DNA of 64,000 nt, from positions 1,178,001 to 1,242,000 of the forward strand of contig NZ_JAJLMN010000001.1 of the NCBI RefSeq assembly GCF_021730615.1. The letters run 5' to 3'. The position numbers were made by a program, and so were the translations under genes. This DNA comes from Lichenibacterium dinghuense. GTDB taxonomy: Bacteria > Pseudomonadota > Alphaproteobacteria > Rhizobiales > Beijerinckiaceae. Below are positions 41,783 to 50,900 of this stretch, one piece after another (the first letter of the stretch is position 1; each line of letters opens with the position of its first letter). The notes beneath the pieces were generated by a model. It was not told the DNA's origin. It ran no database searches and saw only the letters and a list, made by a program, of their open reading frames with translations.

Positions 41783-42694
41783 TCAGCGCCCGAGCATGTG
41801 CTCGCGCAGCATGGCGGCGAGCCGGTCCTCGGCCTCCAGCGCGAGGCTGTGGCCGCATTCGGCGAAGACCGCGGCGCGCTCCACGCCCTCGGACACCCGG
41901 GCCATCTGCTCCTCGACCAGCGGGCCGAAGAACTCCGGCGCCCCCACCGTCATGATCGGCAGCGTCAGCTTCGTCGTCTTGAGCTCGGCGTTGTTGCGGG
42001 CGTTCTTCATGGCGGCCCGATAGGTCTCCATGCAGCCGCGCAGGCCGCCCGGCGCCTTGAGGCAGGAGATCCACTCGTCCAGCGCCTCCTCCGAGATGGC
42101 GGTCGGGTTGTAGGTCTCGGCCTTGATCCAGAACTCCCAGAACTCGCGCTCGCGGCCGGTGATCAGCATCTCGGGCAGGTGGGGGATCCAGAAGAACGGG
42201 ATGTGCCACACCCACACGCCCTTCTCGCGGAACTGGGCGGAGACGTTCTCGGGCGTGAAGTTGGACCAGGCCTCCAGCCCCTCGCCGGACAGGAGCATCT
42301 CGCAGAAGGAGAGCGTCTTCACCCGGTCGCGGTGGGTGGCGGCGAGCGCGTAGGCGAACTCGGCGCCGCGGTCCTCGCCGTGGACGTGGTAGGAGCCGTG
42401 GCCCAGGCCCTCCATCAGCGCCGCGACGTCGTGGGCGTTGGTGACGCTGTCGTAGCCCTCCTCGGCCGGCGGCTTGTCGGTGTAGCCGAAGCCGCGCAGG
42501 TCCGGCGCGACGACCGTGAAATGCTCGGTCAAGAGCGGGATCAGCTTGTGCCAGTAGAAGTGGTTCTTGGGCGTGCCGTGCAGCAGCAGCAGCGGCTCGC
42601 CCTGCCCCGCCGTGACGTAGTGCATCCGGATGCCGTTGGCGCGGGCGCGCCCGTGCTTCACAGGATTGCCGGCGTGGTCGAAGATCTCGGCCAT
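41783..42694 (-). CDS. Alpha/beta hydrolase with Asp nucleophile (dehalogenase/epoxide hydrolase type)
   Basis: A 303-residue alpha/beta hydrolase. Oxyanion segment LLLLHGTPKNHFYWHKL; nucleophile elbow VHGEDRGAEFAYAL with Asp108 rather than Ser; catalytic His282 in AECGHSLALE. The HGxDRG elbow is typical of haloacetate dehalogenases and epoxide hydrolases. A Trp/Phe-rich cap (VWVWHIPFFWIPHLPEM) follows the elbow. First gene of the second ABC operon, below site F, so it may act on the imported compound. The real substrate could be an ester, lactone or diketone rather than a halide; not determinable. Confidence 0.8.
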   Translation of the reverse strand: MAEIFDHAGNPVKHGRARANGIRMHYVTAGQGEPLLLLHGTPKNHFYWHKLIPLLTEHFTVVAPDLRGFGYTDKPPAEEGYDSVTNAHDVAALMEGLGHGSYHVHGEDRGAEFAYALAATHRDRVKTLSFCEMLLSGEGLEAWSNFTPENVSAQFREKGVWVWHIPFFWIPHLPEMLITGREREFWEFWIKAETYNPTAISEEALDEWISCLKAPGGLRGCMETYRAAMKNARNNAELKTTKLTLPIMTVGAPEFFGPLVEEQMARVSEGVERAAVFAECGHSLALEAEDRLAAMLREHMLGR

Positions 42695-42756
42695 GGTCCC
42701 TCCCCGGTGGTGCGGCGCCGTCGAGGCGCCCGCGCGGCCCCGTCGAGGCGAGGCCT

Positions 42757-42790
42757 TCCGTACTTTTGTAACGGTATCGTTATATTTGTA
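42757..42790 (-). promoter_or_regulatory. Operator F upstream of the hydrolase/second importer operon
   Basis: On the minus strand, ACAAAAGT followed by ACGGA (like ACAAAAGTACGAT of promoter E), plus a second TACAAAT exactly 20 bases away as a direct repeat (plus-strand TTTTGTA at 42764-42770 and ATTTGTA at 42784-42790). Two helical turns apart suits tandem protein binding. About 63-96 bases before the hydrolase start. Confidence 0.65.
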
Positions 42791-42877
42791 TGGCGCGCGT
42801 CTCGCCGGCTTCCGGCATACCGTCTCGATCTATCCCCCATCGCTCCATGTTCAACCCCGCGGCGCGGGGGGTACGGC

Positions 42878-42914
42878 TTGACAGCGATGTTCACGCGCTG
42901 CACAAATGTGTCAA
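42878..42914 (+). promoter_or_regulatory. Operator G upstream of the BKACE gene
   Basis: TTGACA (42878-42883) and TGTCAA (42909-42914) form an inverted pair; ACAAATGT (42902-42909) lies at the right side as at site C. Spacing from TTGACA to ACAAATGT is 24 bases rather than 15-16, so this promoter may use another -35. It is about 170-200 bases before the BKACE start. Confidence 0.55.
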
Positions 42915-43079
42915 ACGCCGCCCAAAGGTCGAACGCGGCGATCGGGAGGATCGATGGCCTTCGGGCGCCCCGCGGGGCGCGAGGCCGAACCGCGCCGACG
43001 CGAACCCAGCACCGATCCGATCTGCGACCCGCGCCGCCCGCCGCGGCGGCATCGTCGAACACACAGGGAGGGAACAGAG

Positions 43080-44027
43080 ATGGCCACCGCACTCGACCGC
43101 TTCGCCGACATGAAGCCGAGCTGGGACACGCCGGTGATGATCGAGTCGCACCAGAACGGGGTGCGCACCAAGGCCATGAACCCCAACACGCCCGTCTCCT
43201 ACGACGAGGTGGTGGAGGACGCGATCCGCTGCTGGGACGCGGGCGCCAGCGCCATCCACGTCCACAACTCGGACTTCGACCTGCGCGGGGCGGCCGCGGC
43301 CGACGACTACATGCCGGCCTGGGACCGCATTCTGAAGGCGCGGCCGGACATGATCTGGTATCCTACCACCTGCAACAACCTGCTCTGCGGCGAGGACGAC
43401 ACCGGCCTCGAACACGTGGCCGTGCTCAACAAGACCGCCAACGTGCAGGTCGCGGTGGTCGACACCGGCATCGACATGTTCGCGATCGACGAGGACGAGG
43501 GGGGCCACCTCCTCGGCCGCGAATACGGTTGGAACCTCAAGCGCGTCGCCGGGCAGGTCGACTTCTGCCGGGCCAACGACATCGCCATGATCTTCGGCGT
43601 CTACGAGCCCGGCCACCTGCGCGTGGCGCGCCACTACGTCGACCGCGGCATGGCGAGCCCGGGCTCGATGTGGGACTTCTACCTTGTCGGCAAATACGGC
43701 CTGACCTCGTCGAAGCCCATCGGCACCTGCGGCATGGAGCCGTCGCTGGAGAGCCTGTACTATTACCTCGGCATGATCGCCGAGGCGAAGCACAAGCTGC
43801 CCTGGTGCATCTCGATCTGGGGCGAGGGCGGGCTCGACACGCGGCCGATCATCAAGCGCACGATCGAACTCGGCGGCCACGTCAAGACCGGCCTCGAGCT
43901 GTTCTACGACCCCGACCGCAACCCGACGAACCTCCAGCTCCTCCAGGAGGTCCAGGAGATCGCCCGCGAGGTCGGCCGCCCGCTCGCCACCCACGACGAC
44001 GCGCGCAAGATCTACGCGATCACGTGA
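43080..44027 (+). CDS. Beta-keto acid cleavage enzyme (BKACE, DUF849 family)
   Basis: A 315-residue TIM-barrel protein of the BKACE family (PF05853), zinc-dependent enzymes that condense a beta-keto acid with acetyl-CoA and release acetoacetate and a new acyl-CoA. The metal-binding HxH is in SAIHVHNSDFD (His60, His62); MIESHQNGVRTKAMNPNTPV near the start and GGHVKTGLELFYDPDRNPTN near the end are family regions. Start chosen by GGGAGGGAACAGAG. It faces the second importer operon across sites F and G. The beta-keto acid is unknown. Its 3' end overlaps the histidine-kinase gene by eight bases, convergent. Confidence 0.88.
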   Translation: MATALDRFADMKPSWDTPVMIESHQNGVRTKAMNPNTPVSYDEVVEDAIRCWDAGASAIHVHNSDFDLRGAAAADDYMPAWDRILKARPDMIWYPTTCNNLLCGEDDTGLEHVAVLNKTANVQVAVVDTGIDMFAIDEDEGGHLLGREYGWNLKRVAGQVDFCRANDIAMIFGVYEPGHLRVARHYVDRGMASPGSMWDFYLVGKYGLTSSKPIGTCGMEPSLESLYYYLGMIAEAKHKLPWCISIWGEGGLDTRPIIKRTIELGGHVKTGLELFYDPDRNPTNLQLLQEVQEIAREVGRPLATHDDARKIYAIT

Positions 44028-45978
44028 CCCTCGGATCGCCGCGGTCCCAGGCCCACGCCGCCGCGATGCCGGCGGCGTAGCACAGCAGGTTCCAGGGCGA
44101 GAACACGCGGCCGAGCAGCAGGGCGCCCGCCGCCGTGAGGCGGAAGGCGTCGAGGGCGGGCGCGTGGGCGAGCCGCGACAGCTCGACCAGTGCCGCGACC
44201 GCGAGGGCCGCGGCGGCCACCCGCCCGGGCCGGGCCGCGGGGCGCAGCGCCGCCGCGACCCCGTAGACCATGGCGCCCCACAGGACCGAGCCGCCGTATT
44301 TGGTGACGGCGAAGGGCAGCCCGAGCGCCGGGCCCCACCCGCGCAGCGCCAGCCCGGCCAGCACCACGAGCGCCGTCGCGGCGAGGACCCGCCGTCGGCG
44401 GCGGGACCGGGGCCGCCGAGCCGCGGCGGCGTCCGCCACCGGCACCCACAGCGCGAAGCCGGCGCCCCCCTCCGTGTCGAGCAGGGCCACCGTGCCGCCG
44501 TGCGCGCCGAGGAGCGCCCGCACGATGGCGAGCCCCATGCCGGTGCCGCCGTCCTCGCGCCGCGTCGTGAAGAAGCTGTCGAAGATCCTGGCCCGGTTGT
44601 TCGGCGAGATGCCGGTGCCGTCGTCCCGGACCTCGATCCGCAGGCCCGGCCCGTCCGGCCGCGCCGTCACGTCGAGCGCGCGGGCGCCGTGCCGCCCCGC
44701 ATTGTCGGCGAGGTGGCCCAGCAGAACGAGGAGGTTGTCGGCCGAGACGCGCATCTCGGCGTCGAGCGCGCCCCCGGCCCGCAGCGCGAGGGCGGGGAAG
44801 CGGGCCCGGAGCGCGCCGAGCGCCGGCCGCAGCGCCGAGCGGCCCGCCGTCGGCTCGGCCTCGGCGCGGGCCATCTCGCGCAGCCGCTCCAGCAGCGCGC
44901 CGAGCCGCTCCGTGTCGGCGAGCAGGTGGTCGAGGAAGCGGCGGCGCTCGTCGGGCGCCATCGGGTCGGCCGGGTCGTCGTCGCGCAGCAGCTCCGCCGC
45001 GCCGCGGATGGCGCTCAGCGGCGACTTCAGCTCGTGGGACACGTGGGCCGCGAAGCTCGACACGGCGTCGCCGCGCTCCGTCAGGCGCCGCGCCATGCCG
45101 CGCAGGCTCGCCGCGAGGGCCGCGAACTCCACCGTGCCGTGGTGGCGGTGCGACGCCACCGCGGCCGCGTCGCGCGCCCCGATCGCGGCCGAAAGGCCGA
45201 TCAGCTCGCGCACCGGCAGGCTGATGGCGCGGTGGAGCACGAGCCCGGCCAGCACGGCCGCGGCTACCACGGCCGCCGCGGCGAGGCCGAGGGCCCGGCG
45301 CTGGCCGTAGAGGCTGCCGAGCAGGTCCACGGGCGTGCGCGACGCGTAGACGGCGCCCGCCACCCGGCCCCGCGCCACGACCGGCACGGCGACGAAGACC
45401 CGCGCCGGCCGGCCGCGGCTGAGCGAGCCGAGCGCCGGGTAGGCGTGCCTCGACACGCGCCGGCGCAGCGCCGCCGCGGTCCGCCCGCCGAGCGCCGCCG
45501 CCACCTCCTCGACGCCGGCCAGCGACCGGCCGACCTCGTCGCGCCCGGCGATCACCGTGCCGGACGGGTCGAGCAGCCGGAAGCCCGCCTGCGTCACGGC
45601 CTGCGTGGCGGCGAGGTCCGGCGCGAGCCGCGCGCCGAGCGCCAGGAAGGCCGGCGCCGGCGGGGCCGCGGGCTCGGCCGCGTCGGGGCGCCGCGGCCGC
45701 AGCGCGCCGAGGTCGGGCGCGAGGTCCGGGGCCGGGCCGGCCGGCGCCGGTGGGCCGAGCGGGGCGTCGGGCGGCAGGCTTTCCGCGGCGGTGCGGCCCG
45801 CCTCGGCGGCCAGGGCGGCCGCCTGCGCCATCAGCTCGGCCTCGGTGCGGCGCAGGAGCCCGTCGTCGTAGACCCCGGAGGCGAGCACGCCCGCCAGCGG
45901 CAGCGCCAGCACGGTGCCGAGCACCAGCGCCAGCACGAGGCCGAGGCTCGGCCGCCCGTCGCGCCACACGCGGCTCAC
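44020..45978 (-). CDS. Sensor histidine kinase with C-terminal DUF2809 membrane domain
   Basis: A 652-residue fused protein. A first membrane span (LVLALVLGTVLALPLAGVLA), a periplasmic sensor of about 190 residues, a second span near 231-250, then HAMP, dimerisation H-box FAAHVSHELKSPLSAIRG (His315), N-box LADNAGRHGA, and ATP loops DDGTGISPNNRARIF and GGTGMGLAIVRALLG. From about residue 522 a four-helix DUF2809-type domain (VTKYGGSVLWGAMVYG, RVFSPWNLLCYAAGI) follows in frame with no stop. The GTG start overlaps the response-regulator stop by four bases. The kinase part resembles CreC; the signal is unknown. Confidence 0.85.
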   Translation of the reverse strand: MSRVWRDGRPSLGLVLALVLGTVLALPLAGVLASGVYDDGLLRRTEAELMAQAAALAAEAGRTAAESLPPDAPLGPPAPAGPAPDLAPDLGALRPRRPDAAEPAAPPAPAFLALGARLAPDLAATQAVTQAGFRLLDPSGTVIAGRDEVGRSLAGVEEVAAALGGRTAAALRRRVSRHAYPALGSLSRGRPARVFVAVPVVARGRVAGAVYASRTPVDLLGSLYGQRRALGLAAAAVVAAAVLAGLVLHRAISLPVRELIGLSAAIGARDAAAVASHRHHGTVEFAALAASLRGMARRLTERGDAVSSFAAHVSHELKSPLSAIRGAAELLRDDDPADPMAPDERRRFLDHLLADTERLGALLERLREMARAEAEPTAGRSALRPALGALRARFPALALRAGGALDAEMRVSADNLLVLLGHLADNAGRHGARALDVTARPDGPGLRIEVRDDGTGISPNNRARIFDSFFTTRREDGGTGMGLAIVRALLGAHGGTVALLDTEGGAGFALWVPVADAAAARRPRSRRRRRVLAATALVVLAGLALRGWGPALGLPFAVTKYGGSVLWGAMVYGVAAALRPAARPGRVAAAALAVAALVELSRLAHAPALDAFRLTAAGALLLGRVFSPWNLLCYAAGIAAAWAWDRGDPRVT

Positions 45979-46676
45979 GGCGCCGTGCCGCCGCAGGCCC
46001 CGAGGCGGAAGCCGACGCCGTGCACGGTGTCGACCGCGTCCGCGCAGCCGGCGGCGGCGAGCTTGGCGCGGATGCCGCGCACGTGGCTGTCCACCGTGCG
46101 GTCCGACACGGCGGCGCCGACCCCGTAGGCGGCGTCGAGGATGCGGTCGCGCGTGAAGGCCATGCGGGGCCGCGCCATCAGGGCTTGGAGGATGGCGAAT
46201 TCCAGCGCCGTCAGGGGCACGGCGGTGCCGCCGAAGGCGACGAGCCGCGCCTCGGGGTCGAGCGCGAGGCGGCCGCGGCGCAGCGCGGCGTCGGCGGCGG
46301 GCGCCGGGCGGCTGCGCTTCAGGATCGCCCGGATGCGCGCCACCAGCTCGCGCGGGCTGAACGGCTTGGTGAGGTAGTCGTCGCCGCCGATCTCCAGGCC
46401 GAGCACGCGGTCGACCTCCTCGTCGCGCGCCGACAGGAACAGGATCGGCAGCGCCGAGCCGCGGCGGATCTCGCGGCAGAGCGCGAGGCCGTCCATCTCG
46501 GGCATGCCGACGTCGAGCACGGCGAGGTCGAAGGCCTCGCGGCGGACCAGCGCCAGGGCCTCGGCGCCGTCGCGCGCCATGGCGGCGGCCATGCCGGCGC
46601 GCCCGAGCGCGAAGCCGATGACGTCCCGGATGTGGGGGTCGTCGTCGGCCACCAGGATGGAGGGCACCGCCGTCAT
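45975..46676 (-). CDS. OmpR-family response regulator
   Basis: A 233-residue two-domain regulator. Receiver domain: acidic pocket ILVADDDPH, phospho-Asp55 in AVLDVGMPEMDG, Lys in YLTKPFSPRELVARI. The winged-helix output domain has LTALEFAILQALMARP and the recognition segment SDRTVDSHVRGIRAKL. Start MTAVPSILVADDD. Translationally coupled to the downstream kinase gene (overlapping start/stop). The layout resembles CreBC. Targets are unknown. Confidence 0.95.
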   Translation of the reverse strand: MTAVPSILVADDDPHIRDVIGFALGRAGMAAAMARDGAEALALVRREAFDLAVLDVGMPEMDGLALCREIRRGSALPILFLSARDEEVDRVLGLEIGGDDYLTKPFSPRELVARIRAILKRSRPAPAADAALRRGRLALDPEARLVAFGGTAVPLTALEFAILQALMARPRMAFTRDRILDAAYGVGAAVSDRTVDSHVRGIRAKLAAAGCADAVDTVHGVGFRLGACGGTAP

Positions 46677-46790
46677 CCGTCACCCGTCATGGTCGCCGCG
46701 CGGCCGATGAAGCCCGCAGCGTCGGGATAGCGCATGAGCCGCCTTCCGGCACAGGCTGACGCTTGGAGGAGCGGATGATCGTTTGATGGA

Positions 46791-47363
46791 TCATTCTGGA
46801 ATGTATCCTTCCTGCTTCATCATCTCCCGATACTCGTCCGACCAGAGTCCGATCCTGTCGGACCGGGCTGCCGATTCGGCGATCACGACCCTGTCCATGA
46901 AGACATGATACGCCCCCTCATCGATCACGCGCTTGGGGAAGTCAGGGCTGGTGAGATCGAGATGGATCGCATCCTTGATCGAGGTCAGGTACTCCACTCC
47001 GTCTGCCATCATGCCTCCTGGAACGATGCCCTGCCTGACAAGGTCGATGTTGAGGCTGTCGTTACCCTTGTCGATCCAGATGTAATCCATCAGACCCAGC
47101 TTCGGACCCAAGGTGCTCTGCTCTACGATCCTCGCTGTCGCGTGCGGGTGTCGATTCAGCCACGACACGATGAATGTTTCGATGGTCTCGACTCGCGGCG
47201 CTCGAAAAGCTCCGGTGCCGACGATCGAATATGACACTCTATCACCTTTTCTGCTGCAGAAAACATTGTGAAACACAAGAGAATCAGCATCGAATGTTTC
47301 CTCTGCTCGCGCTAGGGTATTCGCGGAAACGATAAAGCACAGAATGGCGATCCATCGGATCAT
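46791..47363 (-). CDS. Secreted SNase-like protein of unknown activity
   Basis: A 190-residue protein with signal peptide (IRWIAILCFIVSANTLARA-EE). The C-terminal half has features of staphylococcal-nuclease-like folds: LNIDLVRQGIVPGGMMADG, VVIAESAARSDRIGLWSDEY. The catalytic Arg/Glu set of a true SNase is not evident, so it may be a non-catalytic relative. G+C is clearly lower than the neighbours, suggesting transfer. It is isolated, with non-coding stretches on both sides. Confidence 0.65.
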   Translation of the reverse strand: MIRWIAILCFIVSANTLARAEETFDADSLVFHNVFCSRKGDRVSYSIVGTGAFRAPRVETIETFIVSWLNRHPHATARIVEQSTLGPKLGLMDYIWIDKGNDSLNIDLVRQGIVPGGMMADGVEYLTSIKDAIHLDLTSPDFPKRVIDEGAYHVFMDRVVIAESAARSDRIGLWSDEYREMMKQEGYIPE

Positions 47364-47926
47364 CTCTCGATCTCCGTTACAGCATCGTTGCTATTCAGGC
47401 GGCCGCAGCAGGACGCCGCGGCCGACCAAGCCGCTCGATCAGCTAGCGCCGAACTGGCGGCGGTTCCTTGTGTGTCGGCGAATCGCTGTCGCCGTCATCG
47501 TGACGCCTCGCGTGAGCCGTCGAGACGCCGTGGCGTGGGGAAAGGAATGATCCTGGCCGGTCGGGGAACCGTGAGCGCACCGGCGAGCCACCAGGCGTCG
47601 TCGAGCAGGCGGCGCGGGAGCGAGGGGCGGGGCGGAGGGGGCGTGTTCTGCATGGGGGCAGGATCGCCGGCCCGCGTGCAGGGCGATGTCGGGTCCCGTG
47701 CAGATCCCGTGCAGACGGCGGCCGGGAGCCTGGCCGCCCGGAGACGGTCTCCGATCCGCCGTCCCCAGCGAAGCGGTCCAGAACCGCCGTGAGCCGCTCG
47801 CGCGGTCGGCGCTCCCACGGGTGGCGCGTCCCTCAGAGGGGGCGCGCCGGATCGCTTCGCCGCGCTCGCGACGACGGTGGAGGGGAAGGCCCGGAGCGGG
47901 GCGCCACGCCCCGCCCGGCCGCGCCC
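47364..47926. other. Intergenic stretch, no confident gene
   Basis: About 560 bases between two genes of the same strand. A 52-codon minus-strand frame (47495-47653), MQNTPPPPRPSLPRRLLDDA..., ends in a basic RIIPFPTPRR segment as small proteins of this order sometimes do, but it lacks a ribosome binding site; I leave it as doubtful. No tRNA, clear terminator or repeat was found. Confidence 0.45.
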
Positions 47927-50900
47927 TCACGCCCCCAGCAGCATCTCGATGTCGGCCTCGGTCATGGCGAGGGTCGGCTCGCCGTCGGGGTCGAAGAGCG
48001 AGGCGGCGAGCGCCGCCTTCTTCTCCTTCAGCACCTCCATCTTCTCCTCGATCGTGCCCGAGGCGACGAGCTTGTGGACGAAGACGGGCTTCGTCTGGCC
48101 GATGCGGTGGGCGCGGTCGACCGCCTGCGCCTCGACGGCGGGGTTCCACCACGGGTCGTAGAGCACCACCGTGTCGGCCGCCACGAGATTCAGCCCGACG
48201 CCGCCGGCCTTGAGGCTGATCAGGAACACCTCGGCGTCGCCGGACTCGAAGGCCGCGATGGCGGCCGGGCGGTCGCGCGTGTCGCCCGTGAGCAGGCTCG
48301 TGCGGATGCCGGCCGCGTCGAGCCGCGGGCGGATCAGGTCGAGCATGGAGGTGAACTGCGAGAAGACGATCACGCGCCGCCCCTCGGCGAGCAGCTCGCG
48401 CAGCATCTCCTCCAGCCGCTCCAGCTTGGCCGAGCCGGCCGTGGCTGCCGCCTTGGTCCTGAGTTTCAGGAGCCGCGGGTCGCAGCAGGCCTGCCGGAGC
48501 TTGAGCAGCGCGTCGAGCACCACGATGCGGCTCCGGGCCCAGCCCTTGTCCTCGATGGCCTTGCGGATGCGCTGGTGCATGGACAGGCGGATCGTCTCGT
48601 AGACGTCGCGCTGCGCCGGCTCGAAGGCGATCCGCTCCACCATCTCGGTCTTGGGCGGCAGGTCGCGCGCCACCTGCTCCTTGGTGCGGCGCAGCAGGAA
48701 GGGCCGCACGCGCCGCGCCAACAGGCGGCCCCGCTCGGCGTTGCCGGTCTTCTCGATCGGCGTGCGCCAGTCGATCGTGAAGCGCCTGCGGTCCCCGAGC
48801 AGGCCCGGGCAGGCGAAGGAGAACAGCGACCACAGCTCGGCGAGGTTGTTCTCCAGCGGCGTGCCGGTGAGGCAGAAGCGGTGGCGGGCGCCGAGCGACA
48901 GGATCAGCTTGGTGGTGGCGGCCTCCGGGTTCTTGATCGTCTGCGCCTCGTCGAGCAGAAGCACGTGCCATTCCGTCTCGGCCAGCACGGTCCGGTCGCG
49001 CCCGACCAGCGGGTAGGTGGTGAGCACGAGGTCGTGGTCGTCGATTTCCGCGAAGCGCGCGTGCCGGTCCGGCCCGTGCAGCGTCAGGACGCGCAGGGCG
49101 GGGGCGAAGCGCTCCGCCTCGCGCGCCCAGTTGGCCATGAGGCTCGTCGGCGCAACCACCAGCGCCGGCCGGTCGAGCCGGCCCGCCGCCTTCTCGATCG
49201 ACAGGAAGGCCAGGGCCTGCACGGTCTTGCCGAGCCCCATGTCGTCGGCGAGGATGCCGCCGAGCCCCACCTCGCGCAGCAGCGACAGCCAAGCGACGCC
49301 CTCGGCCTGGTAGGGCCGCAGCGTCGCGGCGAAGTCCGGCGGCACCGCGACGGGCGGCACGCCGCCGGCTGCGGCGAGCTTGCGGCCGAGGTCGCGGATC
49401 GCCTCGCCGCCGCGCCAGCGCAGGGCCGCGCCGGCCGTGGCGGCCTCGAACTCGAACAGGCGCGCGGCGTCGAGCGCCGACAGCCGCAGGCCGGCCCCGT
49501 CGCGCTCCAGCCCGAAGGCGAGGTCGCGCAGGCCCTCGACGATGGGGCGCAGCCGGCCCATGGGCATGGACAGGAGGCGGCCGTCCGGCAGCGGCAGGAA
49601 CACCGGCTTGTCGTCGTTCTCGGCCAGCGCCGCGAAGGTGTCGAGCGAGAAGTCGGGCGACGAGATCAGCCCCACGATGGGCCCGACGAGGTCGACGCGC
49701 TCGCCGTCCACCGTGACGCCGAGGTGGAGCTCCAGCCAGTCGATGCCCGTCGTCTGATGCAGGTCGGCGTCGATCGCCCCGTCGGCCCGGACCACGCGGT
49801 AGGGAAAGTCCGCGTCGACGGACACGTCCCAGCCGAGGCGCCCGAGCTCGGGCACCGCGTCCGACACGGCGTCGAGCCAGGCATCCTCGTCGGGCCCGGC
49901 CACGAGGTCGCGGGCGTGCTCGCGCGCCAGGTGCGGGTGCAGCTCGGGCGCGGGCGCGAAGCCGCGCTCGATCAGCGCGCGGGCCGCTGCCGCCTCGGCC
50001 TCGGGGTCGCGCTCGACCTCGACGAGCCGGCCGCCGGCGTAGAGCGACACCGTCGGCCTGGTCTCGCCGAGCGGCACGACGGCGTCGCCGTAGCGGAACG
50101 ACAGGCGCGCCAGGGCCACGGGGACGGGGGTGATCTGCACGGCCGAGATGCCGTAGGCGTTGTAGACCGGCGTGCCCTGCGTCGCGCCCCGCAGCAGGCG
50201 CAGGCTCGGCCGCGGCGCCACCCCGGTCCGGCGCTCCACCGGCGGCGTCGGCGGCGTCAGCCCGGCCATCGACGGCAGGCGGCGCGCGAGCTTCTCGTTC
50301 AGGGCCGCCAGCGCGACCGGCGCCACGGGCGGCGCCCTGAGCAGGGCCGCGGCGATGCGGGCCGGCTGCCCCGTCTCGACCGGGCCGAGGAGGCCGGCCT
50401 CGACGTCGACGTAGACGGGCGGCGTCCCGGCGAGGACGTGGTCGGCGCCGTCGACCTCGAGGCGCGGCAGCAGCGACCCGCCCTCGACCTCGCCCCAGGC
50501 CAGCGCGCCGTCCCGCGCCGGCCCGCCCGCCAGCGCCGGCCCGCCGACGGCACCCCAGCGGGCCCGGCCGGTGTCGAGGATCGCGGCCAGGATCTCGGCG
50601 CCGCCTTCCCCGGCGAGGCGGTGGGTCGCCGCGCCGTAGACCGAGGGGACGCGGGCGAGGTCGCGCATGATGCGGTCGTCGGACGGGCGCAGGTATTTGG
50701 CGCCGCCCGACGAGGCGCGGTGGGCCGAATAGGGCTTCACCTCCGGCAGGAAGGTCCCGTCTTTGCGGAGCTTCGCCGTGACGGGCTGCACGCCGATCTG
50801 CGGCAGGTGCGGCTCGTCGCGCAGCGGCACCAGCAGGTAGACGATGCGCTGGTTGATGCCGGGCGGGTAGTCCTCGTCCACCGTCTTCGCGGCCCGGTCG

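Noticed and set aside
47495..47653. Possible 52-residue small basic protein on the minus strand
   Set aside because: No ribosome binding site and no recognised family; kept only as a remark.
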